This document shows, piece by piece, positions 61,388 to 64,000 of a stretch of DNA of 64,000 nucleotides. Source of the DNA: Agarivorans gilvus (GTDB lineage Bacteria; Pseudomonadota; Gammaproteobacteria; Enterobacterales; Celerinatantimonadaceae); contig NZ_CP013021.1 of NCBI RefSeq assembly GCF_001420915.1, forward strand, positions 4,064,501-4,128,500, given 5' to 3'. Every line of letters begins with the position of its first letter. Position 1 is the first letter of the stretch. Below the pieces are notes generated by a model, which saw only the letters and a list, made by a program, of their open reading frames with translations, ran no database searches and was not told the origin of the DNA. The translations under genes were made by a program, and so were the position numbers.

Positions 61388-63049
61388 CTACAAGGTGAAA
61401 CGGCTCACTAATTCCTCTAGCTGTTGTGCTCGTTGTTTTAAACTGGCGCTGCCAGCCTGATTTTCTTGGGCAAGCTGCGCTGAGGCGTTTGAATTTTCAG
61501 CAATCTGTTCAATTCGCTGAGATATATCTTGGCCTACATGATTCTGTTGTTGAGTTGCGCTCGCTATCAATGCGTTCATATCCATGATGTGCTGCACTGA
61601 TTGCTTAATCTTCAATAGGGCTTCGCTGGCTGCATTGGCTCCTGTTACTGCTTCGCTACCTCGTTGTTGGCTATGGTTCATCACCGAGACCGCCGCATCT
61701 GAGCCACTGATTAACCGTTCAATCATCGCATCGATATCACCAGTGCTCTGCTGGGTGCGGTTGGCCAAGTTTCGAACTTCATCGGCCACTACTGCGAATC
61801 CACGTCCTTGTTCACCAGCTCGAGCCGCTTCAATTGCTGCATTTAAGGCGAGCAGGTTGGTTTGTTCGGCAATGCTTTGAATCACGTTTAAAGCTGCGGA
61901 TATGTCTTTAATGTCGACCTCTAGTTGGCTGATCACTTCACTGGCTTGGGTGAGCTCTTCTGCTAGTTGTTCCACTCGATGAACCGCGCCTGTGACGGTT
62001 GTCATTGCTGTCTCAGCACTGTTATCAACCTGATGGGCCGATTCAGCAGCTTGATTGGCATTGCTACTGACATCATTTGCTGAAGCCGACATTTCGGTCA
62101 TAGCGGTGGCCACTTGTTCAGTTTGTTGGCGCTGCTCTAATAATAGTTGGTCAACATGATTTGCACGTGTCGACATAGAGTGGGTTTCTTCAGCAACGTG
62201 TTGTGATACCGCACCCACTTTACTAATGATTTCATGAAGTAGTGAAATAAATGCATTAAAATTGGTGGTTAACTGAGCAAATTCGTAAACATAATTATCG
62301 CTGAGTCTGGCACTGAGATCGGCTTCGCCTGAGGCTAGCTTGGCAAAGGAGCGATTGAGTTCCTGCAGTGGCGTCATGATGCTACGGTTGATAAAAAAGC
62401 CGATAACCAGAGCGAAGGCTAGCAATGCAACAACACTCACAGCAATGAGTTGTAAGGATGATTTCAAACTTTGCTCACTTTGCTGCTCTAATTCGCGGAT
62501 GACTGTTTCTATATCGTCGGTATAAAACCCTGTGCCCATCATTAAATTCCAACGCTCTAAAAAAATAGCGTAACTTAACTTAGGTAGGGCTTCTGTTTGT
62601 CCCGGTTTAGGGAAGTGGTAGGTGTAAAATTGTTTATTTTTAGATGCCTTAATTAAGCCCTGAATGAGGTACTGACCTTGTTTGTCTTGTAGTGACCAAA
62701 AGTTTTCTCCTAGACCTTTATCAGAGCTACCCGAAAAGATACGAATACCCTCGGCGCTGTAACCAAAAATATAGCCAGATTCGCCGTACTCTAAACTTTT
62801 TAAAATAGGCAGTGCTTGCTCTAAGGTTCCGCCAGCTTCGTAGATGCTAGCAATAGAAGAGTAGGCTAATTCCATATAAGAGCGTAACTCTACTTTCTTT
62901 AACTTTAACATACTTTCATGAGTTGCTTGTGATTGCTCATGACTGAGTTTTTGGGTTTCTGAGGTGGTGAGCCATAGGATGATAATGGCAAAGACAAGTA
63001 TGGGTGCTATCGATAGTAAGAGTAGCCGTTGGCGAATAGTTAAAGACAT
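61388..63049 (-). CDS. Methyl-accepting chemotaxis protein with Cache sensor (copy 2)
   Basis: A second 553-residue receptor, collinear with the previous one: TM1, Cache domain (YGESGYIFGYSAEGIRIF, YAIFLERWNLMMGTGFYTDD), TM2, HAMP, and the hairpin IAEQTNLLALNAAIEAARAG. Most differences fall in the membrane segments and around the ligand pocket (LLGLSDNG versus FSGSSDKG), while the signalling tip is unchanged. This suggests a tandem duplication followed by sensor divergence. The 96-bp gap between the two holds the promoter of copy 1. I see no sigma-28 match upstream of copy 2. Confidence 0.94.
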   Translation of the reverse strand: MSLTIRQRLLLLSIAPILVFAIIILWLTTSETQKLSHEQSQATHESMLKLKKVELRSYMELAYSSIASIYEAGGTLEQALPILKSLEYGESGYIFGYSAEGIRIFSGSSDKGLGENFWSLQDKQGQYLIQGLIKASKNKQFYTYHFPKPGQTEALPKLSYAIFLERWNLMMGTGFYTDDIETVIRELEQQSEQSLKSSLQLIAVSVVALLAFALVIGFFINRSIMTPLQELNRSFAKLASGEADLSARLSDNYVYEFAQLTTNFNAFISLLHEIISKVGAVSQHVAEETHSMSTRANHVDQLLLEQRQQTEQVATAMTEMSASANDVSSNANQAAESAHQVDNSAETAMTTVTGAVHRVEQLAEELTQASEVISQLEVDIKDISAALNVIQSIAEQTNLLALNAAIEAARAGEQGRGFAVVADEVRNLANRTQQSTGDIDAMIERLISGSDAAVSVMNHSQQRGSEAVTGANAASEALLKIKQSVQHIMDMNALIASATQQQNHVGQDISQRIEQIAENSNASAQLAQENQAGSASLKQRAQQLEELVSRFTL

Positions 63050-63173
63050 AGAACTGTTCTCAAATTAATTATAATTTTAGTTTTTACTTAAGTGTAGACT
63101 GCATTTACTTTGATAAATTGGTCGCTGCTAGTGTGAACTGGTAAATGTGATCAAGCTTTGTTTTAGATGGATT

Positions 63174-64000
63174 TTATAGTGGCTTTTTAGAGGGGATATT
63201 TTGTTGCCAAATCTTGGCCGGTACAATTTCTAAGGCCGTTTTATAGCCAATGTTGAATAAGCGTAGTTTGGCATCATCACTCAAATGAAAATCAACCGGA
63301 GAAGTATTTCCAGTGTTGACCACTATCGTGCGATGCCAAAACTTTTCGTTAACGTACTCGCGGGATATGGTAGTCATGAAGGTGCGAATTAGTAGCGAAA
63401 TATAAGCGGCTAAGGGGACAAAACCATTGGTTTGCACCGGTCTAATGTCATTATCACCGCGTAGTCGAAAACAAATAACTGGAGTACCATCTTCGGCCCA
63501 GTCTTGATGAAGTGCATCTTCAGAGAGAATACTTCCATCTACCATGAGATGCTCTTGGTAGGGCTTAAAAGAAAAGATCAGTGGAATGGACATGGAAAAA
63601 CGTACCGCCCTTGAGACTTTTTCATTAGGGGTTTTTAGCGCGTCAAACACGACCGGAGAGCCAGAGCGAACGTCGGTTGCTACAATATGCAGCTGCATCG
63701 GTAATTGGCTAAAGGTAACTCCCATGAGTAGCTCGTCGATCCAAGCTTCAAACTTGTCTCCCGAGCACAAGCCTCCGTTACGCAGTAGGCTAAATAAGGA
63801 AAAACCTTTGAAACGTTCAAAGTTGGTATCTAAGGCGATTTGTTTGATTTGCTGAACATCCATACCACTAGCAAATAATGCGCTAATGATGCTGCCTCCA
63901 GATACACCAACGATGTGAGAAAATTCGATTTCCAGCTCTTTTAAGCCGGCCAAAATACCGATGTGCGCAGGTAAGCGAGTGCCTCCTCCGGCAAATATAG
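63174..64000 (-). CDS. Patatin-like phospholipase (5' end beyond right edge)
   Basis: Partial gene; the reading frame is open to the window end. The N-terminal part in view starts FAGGGTRLPAHIGILAGLKEL, containing the oxyanion-hole GGGTR. The nucleophile elbow GVSGGS follows ~25 residues later, and the catalytic Asp lies in MVDGSIL. These are the Ser-Asp dyad elements of patatin phospholipases. It would hydrolyse phospholipid or lysophospholipid acyl chains. A TTG at 63953 would cut off the oxyanion hole, so the true start is outside. Confidence 0.9.
   Translation of the reverse strand, partial: IFAGGGTRLPAHIGILAGLKELEIEFSHIVGVSGGSIISALFASGMDVQQIKQIALDTNFERFKGFSLFSLLRNGGLCSGDKFEAWIDELLMGVTFSQLPMQLHIVATDVRSGSPVVFDALKTPNEKVSRAVRFSMSIPLIFSFKPYQEHLMVDGSILSEDALHQDWAEDGTPVICFRLRGDNDIRPVQTNGFVPLAAYISLLIRTFMTTISREYVNEKFWHRTIVVNTGNTSPVDFHLSDDAKLRLFNIGYKTALEIVPAKIWQQNIPSKKPL

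Noticed and set aside
1..64000. CRISPR arrays, prophage, tRNA or rRNA genes
   Set aside because: No regularly spaced repeats, phage structural genes or cloverleaf/rRNA-like sequences were noticed on reading; a tRNAscan and CRISPR search would confirm.

Overview
The window looks like chromosomal DNA from a marine gammaproteobacterium of the Alteromonadales/Vibrionales type (an Agarivorans- or Shewanella-like organism is my best guess). The reasons are moderate GC, an rlmJ with a TTG start, a DUF2956 protein, many c-di-GMP and chemotaxis genes, and a PEP-CTERM protein. There are no rRNA or tRNA genes and no prophage or CRISPR array that I can see. One complete insertion sequence is present.

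Layout. 1-4438: a leftward glycerol-3-phosphate/sugar-type ABC transporter (regulator, ATPase, binding protein, two permeases; the last runs off the left edge). Its DeoR/GlpR-type regulator carries a one-base frameshift in a homopolymer. 4697-18308: housekeeping and transport genes (kinase-like protein, rlmJ, MocR regulator with a divergent LysE exporter, uracil permease, DUF2956, GNAT, GDPD, Kv-type channel, CPA1 antiporter, azoR, LysR with a divergent MFS pump, methyltransferase). 18377-20851: a PAS/EAL/CBS c-di-GMP phosphodiesterase. 20989-24540: an arsenate operon made of an ArsC-ArsR fusion, a Cys-phosphatase, a GAPDH and ArsJ, with an ArsR-type operator. 24714-31691: YdcH-like protein, CHASE-GGDEF cyclase, RNase HI with an N-terminal hybrid-binding domain, assimilatory nitrate reductase with a candidate sigma-54 promoter, and a YkuI-like EAL protein. 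31731-32981: glgC.

33295-35045 is a decayed solute-binding protein gene (SBP family 3). It is broken by two in-frame stops, a frameshift and a 1,054-bp IS903-type element that has a perfect 9-bp target duplication. 35121-38632 holds a thioesterase-like protein, a NUDIX hydrolase with no obvious start codon, an archaeal/alphaproteobacterial-type SerC and a TRIC channel.

38748-40603 is a complete acyl-homoserine-lactone quorum-sensing cassette: luxR (leftward), an RsaM/AbaM-like gene (rightward) and luxI (leftward, tail-to-tail with the RsaM-like gene). I find two related 20-bp lux-box-like dyads, one in the luxR/rsaM divergent region and one at the expected class II position upstream of luxI. 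A small unknown gene and an OlsF-type ornithine-lipid synthase follow.

43149-64000 contains an NhaC antiporter, a chemoreceptor, a CvfB-type RNA-binding protein, a DUF4382 lipoprotein, a YbgA-like protein, an S1/P1 nuclease, a peroxiredoxin, a CobW GTPase and LhgO. It continues with a TauE/lipocalin/Fpr operon, a PEP-CTERM protein behind a strong sigma-54 promoter match, a PrsT-like TPR protein, two tandem Cache chemoreceptors (one with a sigma-28-like promoter) and a patatin cut by the right edge. The best candidates for follow-up are the quorum-sensing cassette and the arsenic operon, whose repressor is fused to a thioredoxin-type arsenate reductase but lacks the classical arsenite-binding cysteine pair.
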